Shown one piece after another: positions 1 to 6,557 of a stretch of DNA of 13,352 nt (the first letter of the stretch is position 1; each line of letters begins with the position of its first letter). This DNA is from CAIWTU01 sp035686205 (GTDB lineage: Bacteria > Desulfobacterota > Desulfuromonadia > Geobacterales > Geobacteraceae). The stretch is taken from assembly GCA_035686205.1 (NCBI GenBank), contig DASRZQ010000090.1:1-13352 (forward strand), read 5' to 3'. Position numbers and translations under genes: made by a program. The notes under the pieces are model-generated. The model had not been told where the DNA came from, searched no databases, and saw only the letters and a program-made list of their open reading frames with translations.

Positions 1-1
1 A

Positions 2-499
2 CAGGCGACGGCAGTTGCCGGGGTAAATTTCCCCTATGTCCCCGGCTATCTTTTCTTCCGGGAAGGGCCGGCGGTGCTGGCCGCCCTCGCAAAACTGGCG
101 CGCCGTCACGACCTTCTCATGGTGGACGGGCACGGCACCGCCCATCCGAAAAAGGCCGGATACGCCTGCCTGCTGGGCGCCCTGCTTGACATGCCCTCCA
201 TAGGCTGCGCCAAATCGAGGCTTGTGGGAAATTACGAAGAGCCTGGCATTGAGAAAGGTAATGCCAGCCCGCTGATATTTCGAGGAGAGACCGTCGGCGC
301 GGTTGTCAGGACACGGCGGGGCGTACGGCCCGTCTTCGTCTCGGCCGGGCACCTGACATGTCTCGACGGGGCCGTGGACATCGTTCTGCGCTGCGCGACG
401 AAATTCCGCATACCCGAACCGCTGCGCACGGCTGACGCGCTGGCGGGGAAAACGGCCGGAGAGTTGGGCAACGTGGATGCTGGCGACAGTCGGGATTGA
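2..499 (+). CDS. nfi: Endonuclease V (deoxyinosine 3' endonuclease), 5'-truncated by window edge
   Basis: Endonuclease V nicks DNA one base 3' of deoxyinosine (deaminated adenine) and starts its repair in the cytoplasm. The reading frame is open from base 2, so the true start lies outside the window; about 165 codons are visible of a family length near 220-230. Family motifs appear in order: the FPYVPGYLFFREGPA block with the metal-binding Glu, then VDGHG followed by HP (catalytic Asp and the wedge region), then IGCAKSRLVG with the conserved Lys. The SAGHLTCLDGAVDIVLR block carries the C-terminal His/Asp region, and the ending PLRTADALAG is typical. The first catalytic Asp of the family is upstream and cannot be checked. 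The last roughly 17 residues (after LAGK) are a weakly conserved tail. The next feature downstream is a decayed transposase on the opposite strand, so no operon partner is visible on this side. Confidence 0.93.
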   Translation, partial: QATAVAGVNFPYVPGYLFFREGPAVLAALAKLARRHDLLMVDGHGTAHPKKAGYACLLGALLDMPSIGCAKSRLVGNYEEPGIEKGNASPLIFRGETVGAVVRTRRGVRPVFVSAGHLTCLDGAVDIVLRCATKFRIPEPLRTADALAGKTAGELGNVDAGDSRD

Positions 500-612
500 A
501 AGAAAACAGGCACTGGAAGCCATTTTGAAACATTGCCTTGCACCTAACGCCATTTGCGCCCGCAAACCAGGCAGAATGCCTTGGATCGTCATTAGAGGCA
601 AGTCTTGAAATA

Positions 613-1278
613 TCAGTTTTCCCCATCTACAGTCTGAATGACCTTACTCACCGTCGTATAATGAATATTCAGATACTCCGCTATTTCCTTCAGGGTGTAG
701 CCATGCCTCACATGCGCGTCGAAGATCACCAGATTTCTTTCCTTTTTTGTGAGGCGATCGCCGGGAGGGAATAAAGCTTCCAAGCCTGGACGACCAACGA
801 AGCGTTGCGGCCGTGGGATTTCCGACATTTGTTCCTTGCCATCAAGGAACCCCCGCATACGCTCAATGAATATGTCGCTTCCGAGAATAACCTGCCTTTT
901 CAGCTTTTCCCACAGAGCATCTTTGTGCTCCATCTCTTCGCGGACAAATTGCCCGTATTTACCGCAAGCCTCCGCCTTGGTCCGGCCAAATTGGTCCAGT
1001 ATCCACTTTGTAGTCAAATGCGGTTCCTTCTTGGCGGTTCCTGCCGTGGCGCGATAACTGCTTCATCGCCATTTTTGCGCAGATACCGCCATTCCCGCCC
1101 GAACCTGATTCAGCACTACATAACGGCAGAGCTCCAGAAGATGGCTATCCTTTTCGACTATTATCGCCTTGAAGCGTCCCTGAAAAACATGGCCGACACG
1201 GCCGTGGCGCCGCTTGAATGTCTGCGTGTAAATGCCGTTCAATTGGTGCATTCCTTGCGAGAGATTGCCGTCAGGAGT
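613..1278 (-). pseudogene. REP-associated Y1 (IS200-like) transposase, 5'-truncated with an in-frame stop
   Basis: Two stretches in one frame on the minus strand (1278 down to 1066, and 1062 down to 613) together match the middle and C-terminal parts of a Y1/HUH transposase. The first reads TPDGNLSQGMHQLNG, the family's YTQ region with the catalytic Tyr area, then GHVFQGRFKAIIVEKD and LNQVRAGM. It is then cut by a TGA at 1063-1065 in the context KWR-stop-SSYRATAG. The intact transposase in this window has YRWSSYQSY at the same place, so the TGA replaces Trp. The second stretch ends in a helix-turn-helix (GYTLKEIAEYLNIHYTTVSKV) and a natural stop. The N-terminal third with the HUH histidines is absent: upstream of about 1279 no frame shows the NHYHLL motif. 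This is a dead copy, more likely a relic than a functional split gene. It is related to, but clearly diverged from, the intact copy at 2525-3469. Confidence 0.88.
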
Positions 1279-1435
1279 TTGACCCCATGGCCGTTTATTG
1301 CCAAAGATAGTTCGGGAAGCCTCTCAAGTTCATTTTTTCTTTGATAAATTGTTGCGTTAAATTTAATTAACATACCACAAATTGAAATTGTGATAAAATA
1401 GTAATGATTTTAAATAAGGCAAAAGAAGTAAAGAC

Positions 1436-2296
1436 ATGACAGATCATAGTTGGACGAGGATATTGATATTTGAATTATTTACGATTGCTTTATTGACAAT
1501 ATTTGGATGTCTGTTCTCCTTTTTTCATGAAATAGGATACTATTATATATTTAAAATCCCAAGCAGCCTGCTGCGAACAAGTGTATATAGCATTAACATA
1601 CCAATGTTTATATTGGCAACTTATGGCCTGGCTATACTGGCACTTTCCACTAAATATCTAATATTTAATCATTTGTCTGACAAAAACAAGTTAGTGCTGT
1701 CAACTTACATTTCAATCTTTTTATCTGTTTTGGATATTTTATTGATTATAATATTTCTATTTTTCAGAATATGGAATTTGTTGTTCATTGTAATAGTACT
1801 ACTATTGGGAGTCATATTTGGTAAATATTTGTCATTCTATTTCTTTGGTGCGAGCCGACATCAACTCAGCAATAAAAACACAATTTCAACAGGCAATATA
1901 TTTCCAATTTACACCGAATATAATGTTAATATTCCCACCAATTTTTATCTAGTCAAAGAAGAAGCTGATACTAATAATAACTCTGGCCATAATAAACATA
2001 ATACTAAAAGTTGGGCGAGATTAGAAACCAATATGGCTTTAGTTGCCATGCTAACTTTTTTGTGTATTATCTCATCAGGTTTTGGAATTATACGGGCAGT
2101 AACAAAGGAAAAATATTATGTGGTGAATACCTCTCCGGAGATGGTTGTTCTGAGAATTTATGGTAACGTATTAATTTGCGCGCCTTTTGACAGGATATCA
2201 AAGAAGATATACAAGAATTTTGATGTAAAAAACATCAACGATTTTGGACTGAAAATGACATTAGAAAAAATCGGGCCGCTTTCAATGATAGATTAG
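1436..2296 (+). CDS. Hypothetical AT-rich membrane protein with five predicted helices
   Basis: I do not recognise a family. The 286-residue product has hydrophobic segments at about residues 9-30, 54-77, 86-110, 113-137 and 199-221. Between the fourth and fifth helix is a polar, Asn-rich loop (about 140-198, with NNNSGHNKHN). A soluble C-terminal tail of about 65 residues follows (VVLRIYGNVLICAPFDRISKK). Few positive charges lie at the extreme N-terminus, so topology is uncertain. The ATG is preceded by a weak purine-rich site (aaagaagtaaag). Base composition is strikingly AT-rich (many ATA, TTA and AAT codons) compared with the GC-rich genes around it. The gene sits between a dead and an intact transposase, which fits lateral acquisition. 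The tail shape resembles proteins with a small sensor or scaffold domain after the membrane, but that is only an impression. No partner gene is adjacent. Confidence 0.7.
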   Translation: MTDHSWTRILIFELFTIALLTIFGCLFSFFHEIGYYYIFKIPSSLLRTSVYSINIPMFILATYGLAILALSTKYLIFNHLSDKNKLVLSTYISIFLSVLDILLIIIFLFFRIWNLLFIVIVLLLGVIFGKYLSFYFFGASRHQLSNKNTISTGNIFPIYTEYNVNIPTNFYLVKEEADTNNNSGHNKHNTKSWARLETNMALVAMLTFLCIISSGFGIIRAVTKEKYYVVNTSPEMVVLRIYGNVLICAPFDRISKKIYKNFDVKNINDFGLKMTLEKIGPLSMID

Positions 2297-2392
2297 CCAT
2301 TGAAGAAAACAGAATAAATTACTCAACTTCAGCACTTGCGGATTTGACCGAAACTGCTTGAAAGAGCATAGCAGAATCGCAGGGGATGTTCT

Positions 2393-2437
2393 AAGCCCCC
2401 GAGGTGTCAAAGCCCCCGAGGTGAAGCCCCCGAGGTG
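2393..2437. repeat. Three copies of a 14-bp direct repeat
   Basis: The 14-mer aagcccccgaggtg occurs exactly three times, at 2393-2406, 2410-2423 and 2424-2437. The first two are separated by three bases and the last two abut. The third copy runs straight into a sequence resembling the end of the nearby transposase element (2433-2452). It may be a replication-slippage product at an element end. No gene lies here. Confidence 0.85.
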
Positions 2438-2452
2438 TCAGGGCTACACATT
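2433..2452 (+). repeat. Extra copy of the transposase-element terminal repeat
   Basis: The 20 bases aggtgtcagggctacacatt match the outer 20 bases of the element's left end at 2514-2533 with one mismatch (g for t at position 11), in the same orientation and 81 bp upstream. It looks like a solo or relic end left by a related element. The inner half of its hairpin is degenerate (ttaca instead of tgaca). Confidence 0.75.
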
Positions 2453-2513
2453 TTACAAATGGTCTATTTTCTGCCATTTATGTCAAATGTGGAAGGAATT
2501 ACGGGGTCCCAAA

Positions 2514-2538
2514 AGGTGTCAGGTCTACACATTGACAA
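2514..2538 (+). repeat. Left inverted repeat of the transposase element
   Basis: Begins aggtgtcaggtctacaca and is an exact reverse complement of 3526-3550 over 25 bp. It contains a 5-bp self-complementary pair, TGTCA (2517-2521) and TGACA (2533-2537). It encodes the last residues and stop of the transposase on the minus strand. Confidence 0.85.
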
Positions 2539-3469
2539 TCCTCAATCGCTTCTTTAGGGCGAGGATCATTTTTTTTATTTCCACATCTTCATTCATTTTC
2601 TGCACAATTCGCTTACTGATCTGCGAGACCGCCGATTCGCCAACTCCAAATCGTTCCCCTATCTCCTTGAGCCGAGCGCCGCTGTATTTGTGGCACAAAT
2701 AAATGATCGCCTTGTCCGACGTTTGCTCTGCGTCGAAATAACTTTTACCTGCTTGAATTATTTCGTCAAGTGACAAACGCCTGGAGACTTTTCTTAATTC
2801 CGGCAGATTCCGGTCAGGTTCCCTGTCGAGGAGATATTTCTCCTCGATTTCCTCAATGAATTCAGAGCTGCCAAGAATAGCCGCAGCAACGGATCTTGCC
2901 AGCGGTCTCGTATATTCCTTTTCAAGGAGATCAGTCACGAAGCGATGATATTCTTTGCCAGCTACTTTGGTATCCTTACCGAAATAACAAAGTATAAAGT
3001 CCGTTTTCAGCCACACCGGCGACTTACATTCCCCAATGTATGATTGGTAGCTTGACCAGCGGTACTCTTCAGGTTTTGCGACCATGCCAACCCGCACCGG
3101 ATTCAAGTGTATGTATCTTGACAACTCTGTAGCGTAAACATCGGCTTCAACAAGAATTGCCTTGTACCTTCCCTGGAAAAGATGCCCGGACCTCTTTCTT
3201 TTTACATTGAAGTAGTTTGTATAAGCACCGTTTATGTGTCGCATGATCTGCGACAGATTGCCTTCCGGGGTCTCAACTAACAGATGGTAATGGTTGCTCA
3301 TCAGGCAATAAACATGGATGCTTGTCCCGTATCGAACAGTTGCCGATTCAAGGTACTCCAGAAACTTTTCCCGGTCTCTCTGGCTTTTGAAAACGTCCTT
3401 CTGCTCATTCCCGCGCGATGTTACATGATAGAATGCCCCTGGATATTCTATCCTTAAAGGCCTCCCCAT
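2525..3469 (-). CDS. REP-associated tyrosine (Y1/HUH) transposase, intact
   Basis: This is a single-strand DNA transposase of the IS200-like Y1 superfamily, 314 residues. The N-terminal catalytic domain (about 1-145) opens with MGRPLRIEYPGAFYHVTSRGN. It carries the HUH metal site as NHYHLL (His60 and His62), the nucleophile region GAYTNYFN (Tyr83 or Tyr86), and GHLFQGRYKAILVE and LNPVR. The long C-terminal extension ends in a helix-turn-helix (about 264-288, LKEIGERFGVGESAVSQISK), the layout of the larger REP-associated transposases rather than of about 150-residue IS200 TnpA. The start is supported by AGAGGAGA eight bases upstream of ATG. No second gene (TnpB) accompanies it. All key residues are present, so it may be active. 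A decayed relative lies at 613-1278. Confidence 0.93.
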   Translation of the reverse strand: MGRPLRIEYPGAFYHVTSRGNEQKDVFKSQRDREKFLEYLESATVRYGTSIHVYCLMSNHYHLLVETPEGNLSQIMRHINGAYTNYFNVKRKRSGHLFQGRYKAILVEADVYATELSRYIHLNPVRVGMVAKPEEYRWSSYQSYIGECKSPVWLKTDFILCYFGKDTKVAGKEYHRFVTDLLEKEYTRPLARSVAAAILGSSEFIEEIEEKYLLDREPDRNLPELRKVSRRLSLDEIIQAGKSYFDAEQTSDKAIIYLCHKYSGARLKEIGERFGVGESAVSQISKRIVQKMNEDVEIKKMILALKKRLRIVNV

Positions 3470-3525
3470 TTACGATCTCCTCTGAGATTGTGGTGTTATG
3501 CCTTACCAAACATAACAAATCTTAT

Positions 3526-3550
3526 TTGTCAATGTGTAGACCTGACACCT
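3526..3550 (-). repeat. Right inverted repeat of the transposase element
   Basis: Exact 25-bp reverse complement of 2514-2538, ending tgtagacctgacacct on the plus strand. It lies 57 bp upstream of the transposase start and may therefore also be part of its 5' untranslated or promoter region. Confidence 0.85.
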
Positions 3551-3580
3551 ACATTTCGTTGAAAAAATAATTAATTAGAC

Positions 3581-3609
3581 AATATCCCCTCCTGTAAGAA
3601 GGGGATATT
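3581..3609. terminator. Perfect 9-bp hairpin, possible terminator downstream of the DUF2252 gene
   Basis: AATATCCCC (3581-3589) pairs perfectly with GGGGATATT (3601-3609) around an 11-nt loop. It lies 55 bp past the DUF2252 stop. The U-tract is weak in both directions: tta on the plus side, and on the minus side a run of six T about 12 bases away from the stem. It could end the DUF2252 transcript and shield the transposase gene from read-through. Confidence 0.45.
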
Positions 3610-3663
3610 TTATGTGCAAACACTCGGCAGGGCCACCATGCTGGATGAAACTTTACCTGTTAT

Positions 3664-5097
3664 TCACTTGGTTTCCTCATCGTAGGCCGCCTCAATTTTG
3701 CCGTTTTTGATCGCGCTCTTGAGAGCAGCGTGGTCCTTTTCGTTCTGGTCGGCGTAAATGACGGAGAAGTCGGCGAGCGCCTTGTCAAAGGAGTCACCCT
3801 TGCCCAGGTAGCCGCTGATCATGGCTGAATCCCCGGAGCGCGCATGGGCCAGCGCCAGCGACCAACCGCACCACTGGGCATAGAGACTCATTTCTGCAGC
3901 ACCGAACGTTTCGACGCGAACCGAAATCTTGATGTCCCGAAGTTGGCGAAAGAAGTAATGCCGTCCTTCCTCAATACCCTTGGCCCAGCCGAGAAACATG
4001 TCGCTGGCCGGCTGCATGAGCCGGTAGCCGTTAACGACACGCTGCCCATGGTTGGGGAAGATGCTCTTGCCCGCATAAGGCTCCAGCACCGATTCGCGGG
4101 CTTCCTTGACCTGGAGAAAGAGGGGGTCTCCCTCATCTGCCATCAGCAGGATCACCCAGCACCGAGTGCCTACGCTGCCTACGCCAACCACCTTGATCGC
4201 GAAGTCCTTCATTTCGTAGCGGTCGAGCAAGACACGATATGAATGATGCAAGGATTCGCGATAATTCTCAAAGACCTCTGCGACAGCCGAAAGGATTTCA
4301 CCAGGGCGGTGACCCTTCCAATGAAAGATCGTCGGGAGTTGGTCCTTGAGGACCGGAGCCTCGCCCGAAACTAGTTTGGGGAAGAGCTCTTCACCACGGC
4401 TGCGGGCACTCTCTTTTGCCAAGCGTTTGATGACGCGCTTACGTAAAACGGGATCTTTTATGGTCGAAATCATCAGTTCAGCTTCGAGGGAGAAATACCA
4501 GAGATCCAAAGCTTTCATTTCACTGAACTCGGCCATTCGTTCACGGTAGGCCCGGACACAGGTGCAAGCGACATCCTTGGCAGTTGATTCGCTGAGACCA
4601 TTGTTGCGGCAAGCGGGGACGAAGCTCGCAGCGAGGCGTTTGATGTCCCACTCCCAAGGTGCCGGGAGGGTCTCGTCGAGGTCGTTGATGGAAAAGATAA
4701 TGTTCCGTTCGGGGGTGGCAAAGCCGCCGAAGTTGCACAGGTGAGCGTCTCCGCACGCCTGCACGCGGATGCCAGTGACCGGTGTGACCACCAGGTCTGC
4801 CGCCATAGGGAGTGCCGATCCGCGGTAAAAGGTGAATGGCGATTGGACCATGCGCCCGTGGCGAAGAGGGACCAACTCGGGCATGCGCCCCTTGTTGGCT
4901 TCCAGCAGCAAGCTGATCGGGTCCGGCCTGTCAGGTGCCGGTTTCCAGTTCGCATGCGAGCTACGCGGGCAGGTGTCCCGCAGGCTCTTGCCCTTGGCCT
5001 GGCGTTCGGCCCTCGAAAGACGAGGAGTAAATGCCTTAATCTGCTCAGAGCCGAATTCCTCAGCCCCTTTGACCAATCTCGGTATCTTCTTTTGCAT
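3664..5097 (-). CDS. DUF2252 family protein
   Basis: The 477-residue product matches the DUF2252 family, which has no settled biochemical role but shows protein-kinase/aminoglycoside-phosphotransferase-like motifs. Visible blocks, in order, are FYRGSA (90-95), GDAHLCNFG (116-124), NDLDET followed by PWEWDIKRLAAS (138-158), GVGSVGTRCW (305-314), LFLQVKEARESVLEPY (326-341), and GQRVVNGYRLMQ with DMFLGW (351-371). GDAHLCNFG and NDLDET resemble the catalytic-loop and metal-binding motifs of kinase-like folds; that reading is inference. Length is typical. No signal peptide or membrane segment is seen, so it is probably cytoplasmic. The start is strongly supported by AAGGAGGA six bases before ATG. 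It is transcribed alone, with an extended -10 promoter at 5238-5246, and neighbours give no functional clue. Confidence 0.92.
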   Translation of the reverse strand: MQKKIPRLVKGAEEFGSEQIKAFTPRLSRAERQAKGKSLRDTCPRSSHANWKPAPDRPDPISLLLEANKGRMPELVPLRHGRMVQSPFTFYRGSALPMAADLVVTPVTGIRVQACGDAHLCNFGGFATPERNIIFSINDLDETLPAPWEWDIKRLAASFVPACRNNGLSESTAKDVACTCVRAYRERMAEFSEMKALDLWYFSLEAELMISTIKDPVLRKRVIKRLAKESARSRGEELFPKLVSGEAPVLKDQLPTIFHWKGHRPGEILSAVAEVFENYRESLHHSYRVLLDRYEMKDFAIKVVGVGSVGTRCWVILLMADEGDPLFLQVKEARESVLEPYAGKSIFPNHGQRVVNGYRLMQPASDMFLGWAKGIEEGRHYFFRQLRDIKISVRVETFGAAEMSLYAQWCGWSLALAHARSGDSAMISGYLGKGDSFDKALADFSVIYADQNEKDHAALKSAIKNGKIEAAYDEETK

Positions 5098-5176
5098 GGA
5101 GTCCTCCTTCAGGAAGCCCCTTTACTCTCGTCAGCAAATCGCGGTGCCATAGGATGCCAAATAACCATCGCCTTGC

Positions 5177-5323
5177 TCAACGTTCGAGGCTGAAAGTCAC
5201 GTTCGGCTCCCAACTTATTTTGATTATTTCTTCATTAATTATACCACGACGGCTAAGTATTTCATCTACACCCATGTTCACATCTTTGCGGAATGTCGAG
5301 ATGGATTCAACACTGGGGCTCAA
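5177..5323 (-). other. Possible small ORF or gene remnant
   Basis: On the minus strand a 48-codon frame ends at the TGA 5177-5179. Its composition looks protein-like, with segments KDVNMGVDEILSRRG and IINEEIIKISWEPN. It has no good start: the only options are a TTG at 5321-5323 without a ribosome binding site, or an internal ATG at 5273-5275 (33 codons). An upstream in-frame stop closes it. I do not recognise it. It may be the C-terminal remnant of a lost gene. The DUF2252 extended -10 promoter falls inside it, which argues that it is no longer a maintained gene. Confidence 0.25.
5238..5246 (-). promoter_or_regulatory. Extended -10 promoter for the DUF2252 gene
   Basis: Read on the minus strand, TGGTATAAT is a perfect -10 hexamer with the TG extension. 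It lies about 140 bases upstream of the DUF2252 start codon in the correct orientation. There is no convincing -35 at normal spacing (gatgaa), as is usual for extended -10 promoters. Confidence 0.5.
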
Positions 5324-5435
5324 AAATATAAATTATGTTGACATCCAGTATTAATGGAAGCAGGAAAAAAAGGTTCGTGGCTCAAGAATATGCCTTCGCA
5401 ATAAGTGTAGAACTTATATATCCTTGAAATGAACT

Positions 5436-5460
5436 AAAAAACCCTGCCAAATCGGCAGGG
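5436..5460 (-). terminator. Rho-independent terminator, minus strand
   Basis: CCCTGCC (5442-5448) pairs with GGCAGGG (5454-5460) around a 5-nt loop. On the minus strand the stem is followed directly by TTTTTT (5436-5441). It is the second of two tandem minus-strand terminators facing away from 5648-6040. Confidence 0.75.
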
Positions 5461-5552
5461 ATTATAAATATTGGAAATATTTTTCAACAACTTGGTGTAG
5501 CGCCTTGGGTTATAATATTAGGGGATAGCTGAAGTGATTTTTTGTTAAAAGA

Positions 5553-5592
5553 ATGAAAAAACAAAAGGGAAGCGAAAACCTTCGCCTCCCTT
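5553..5592 (-). terminator. Rho-independent terminator, minus strand
   Basis: The 12-base arms at 5565-5576 and 5581-5592 pair with one mismatch around a 4-nt loop. On the minus strand the stem runs into ttttgttttttc. It lies about 56 bases after the TAA at 5648-5650, where a real gene's terminator would be expected. Confidence 0.75.
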
Positions 5593-5647
5593 CTTAATTG
5601 TTAGCCGATGCATCAAGAAATCAACTTTTTTCGCAAACAGAGCCATT

Positions 5648-6040
5648 TTAATAGGCGTTTTTTGCCTTATTTGCCAACATACCTTTTGGGAAATTGAACG
5701 GATTTCCGGCCGACATCCTACGTACTTTTTCCTCAGTTCCGGCAACCCGTTTTCTTGCAAATTCCTTCGAACTCCGCCCGGTGATTCCAGACAGGAAAAG
5801 CCACCCCCATCAGCAAAAACGGACAAAAGCGGCTTTCAATATTCTCCAAGTCTCCAGTGGTGCAAGGCGTCCCTCCGGAATTGTTTTAAACCATAACAAT
5901 GAACAGGATTTAAATACCCCCGCCATGCGGGATACGTCAATATTTTTATTGTGAAAATCCGTTAACGGAACTCGCGATCCCTTTCTCCACATCATCCGCA
6001 AGGAATTGGGGTCGCAGAACAGCATGGAATAAACTGGCAA
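5648..6040 (-). pseudogene. Unrecognised minus-strand reading frame broken by one TGA
   Basis: One minus-strand frame runs from an ATG at 6038-6040 for 76 codons to a TGA at 5810-5812. It then continues open for 53 more codons to a TAA at 5648-5650. The downstream part reads like protein (SKEFARKRVAGTEEKVRRMS, then GNPFNFPKGMLANKAKNAY) and is followed by two tandem terminators. I recognise no family. The simplest reading is a decayed or nonsense-mutated small gene. Alternatives are a chance open frame in a dispersed repeat, or a TGA read as selenocysteine. No clear ribosome binding site is seen before the ATG. Confidence 0.3.
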
Positions 6041-6074
6041 CAGACCAGGTTGGAATGGATGATCGTCGTGTTAT

Positions 6075-6103
6075 TTTACAGTCTTGTTCATTCGCACTAT
6101 ACT
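6075..6103 (+). promoter_or_regulatory. Sigma-70-type promoter for the thioredoxin-like gene
   Basis: TTTACA (6075-6080) and TATACT (6098-6103) are separated by exactly 17 bases; each differs from consensus at one position. A start near 6110 would give a leader of about 40 bases before the ATG at 6152. Confidence 0.6.
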
Positions 6104-6151
6104 GTGGTTGATGGTGCATGAAGGTAATAAAGTATTCGGGAGGATCGTCGG

Positions 6152-6487
6152 ATGAAATGGATAAACAAAGAACAGGCCCTGGCGGCGGTTCAAAGCGGAG
6201 AGTTCACAGACGACATCACTCGCTCGGCGGACAGGGTCGCGGTAATACTCACCCAGAGCTGGTGCCCGCAGTGGCACGCGATGGAGAAGTTTGTCGCCGA
6301 TTATTCCGGCGCGGAGATATTCTGTCTCGAATATGACGGCACCGATTTTTTCGATACATTCCTTGAGTTCAAGGAAAAAAAGCTGGGAAACGACCAGGTT
6401 CCCTACATCCGCTATTATCGCGGCGGCACCCTGGTCGCCGTGTCGAATGCCGTTTCGGAAGCCGTGTTCCGTGACAAATTCGAATAG
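6152..6487 (+). CDS. Small thioredoxin-fold protein with a single active-site cysteine (CPQW)
   Basis: The 111-residue protein has the thioredoxin fold layout. A beta strand leads into the active-site loop (VAVILTQSWCPQWHAME, Cys38), and a cis-Pro loop follows (QVPYIRYYRGG, Pro84). The second cysteine of the CxxC motif is Trp, so classical dithiol exchange is not possible. A monothiol, peroxidatic or structural role is more likely (inference). There is one further Cys (58) in FCLEYD. No signal peptide is present, so it is cytoplasmic. The start is supported by GGGAGG about eight bases upstream and a near-consensus promoter at 6075-6103. It stands alone, convergent with carbamate kinase. Confidence 0.85.
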   Translation: MKWINKEQALAAVQSGEFTDDITRSADRVAVILTQSWCPQWHAMEKFVADYSGAEIFCLEYDGTDFFDTFLEFKEKKLGNDQVPYIRYYRGGTLVAVSNAVSEAVFRDKFE

Positions 6488-6557
6488 GTGAAAACACCGG
6501 TGCATCATAATTTATCCGTATAAATGCAGGTAAGCCAATAATGTCATGGGCTTCCTC

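Larger units (their letters stand above)
2514..3550 (-). mobile_element. REP-associated transposase element with 25-bp perfect inverted ends
   Basis: A 25-bp sequence at 2514-2538 is repeated exactly as its reverse complement at 3526-3550, framing a single intact Y1 transposase gene. Total length is 1037 bp. The match breaks immediately outside and inside the 25 bp. The left copy overlaps the transposase C-terminus and contains its TAG stop; the right copy lies 57 bp upstream of the start codon. Each end can fold on itself (TGTCA pairing with TGACA across an 11-nt loop), as REP sequences recognised by such transposases do. Classical IS200/IS605 elements lack long terminal inverted repeats, so this is better seen as a transposase gene bracketed by an inverted REP-like pair. 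No obvious target duplication flanks it. Confidence 0.75.
5098..6074. other. About 1 kb without a recognisable gene
   Basis: Apart from short coding-like traces on the minus strand (5177-5323 and 5648-6040), the DUF2252 promoter and two minus-facing terminators, I see no gene here. Stretch 5200-5560 is AT-rich. The bases tttttcaacaac near 5479-5490 match the inner end of the MITE-like element at 11990-12137, but no partner end is visible. The region looks like a graveyard of broken genes. Confidence 0.6.

Noticed and set aside
805..1344. 179-codon plus-strand frame over the dead transposase
   Set aside because: The minus strand shows transposase homology throughout; the plus-strand product has no recognisable features.
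2393..2437. Possible CRISPR array from the 14-bp repeats
   Set aside because: The repeats are too short, the spacing is 0-3 bases, and no cas gene is nearby.
2358..2702. 114-codon plus-strand frame through the 14-bp repeats
   Set aside because: It combines repeat sequence and the antisense of the transposase C-terminus; there is no protein signature.
4741..5193. 150-codon plus-strand frame opposite the DUF2252 gene
   Set aside because: It overlaps the conserved 5' half of DUF2252 in antisense and lacks a start signal.
5154..5354. 66-codon plus-strand frame upstream of DUF2252
   Set aside because: There is no ribosome binding site, the composition is random-like, and it lies across the minus-strand promoter.
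6071..6508. 145-codon minus-strand frame over the thioredoxin-like gene
   Set aside because: It is a shadow of the plus-strand gene, which has a promoter, a ribosome binding site and fold motifs.
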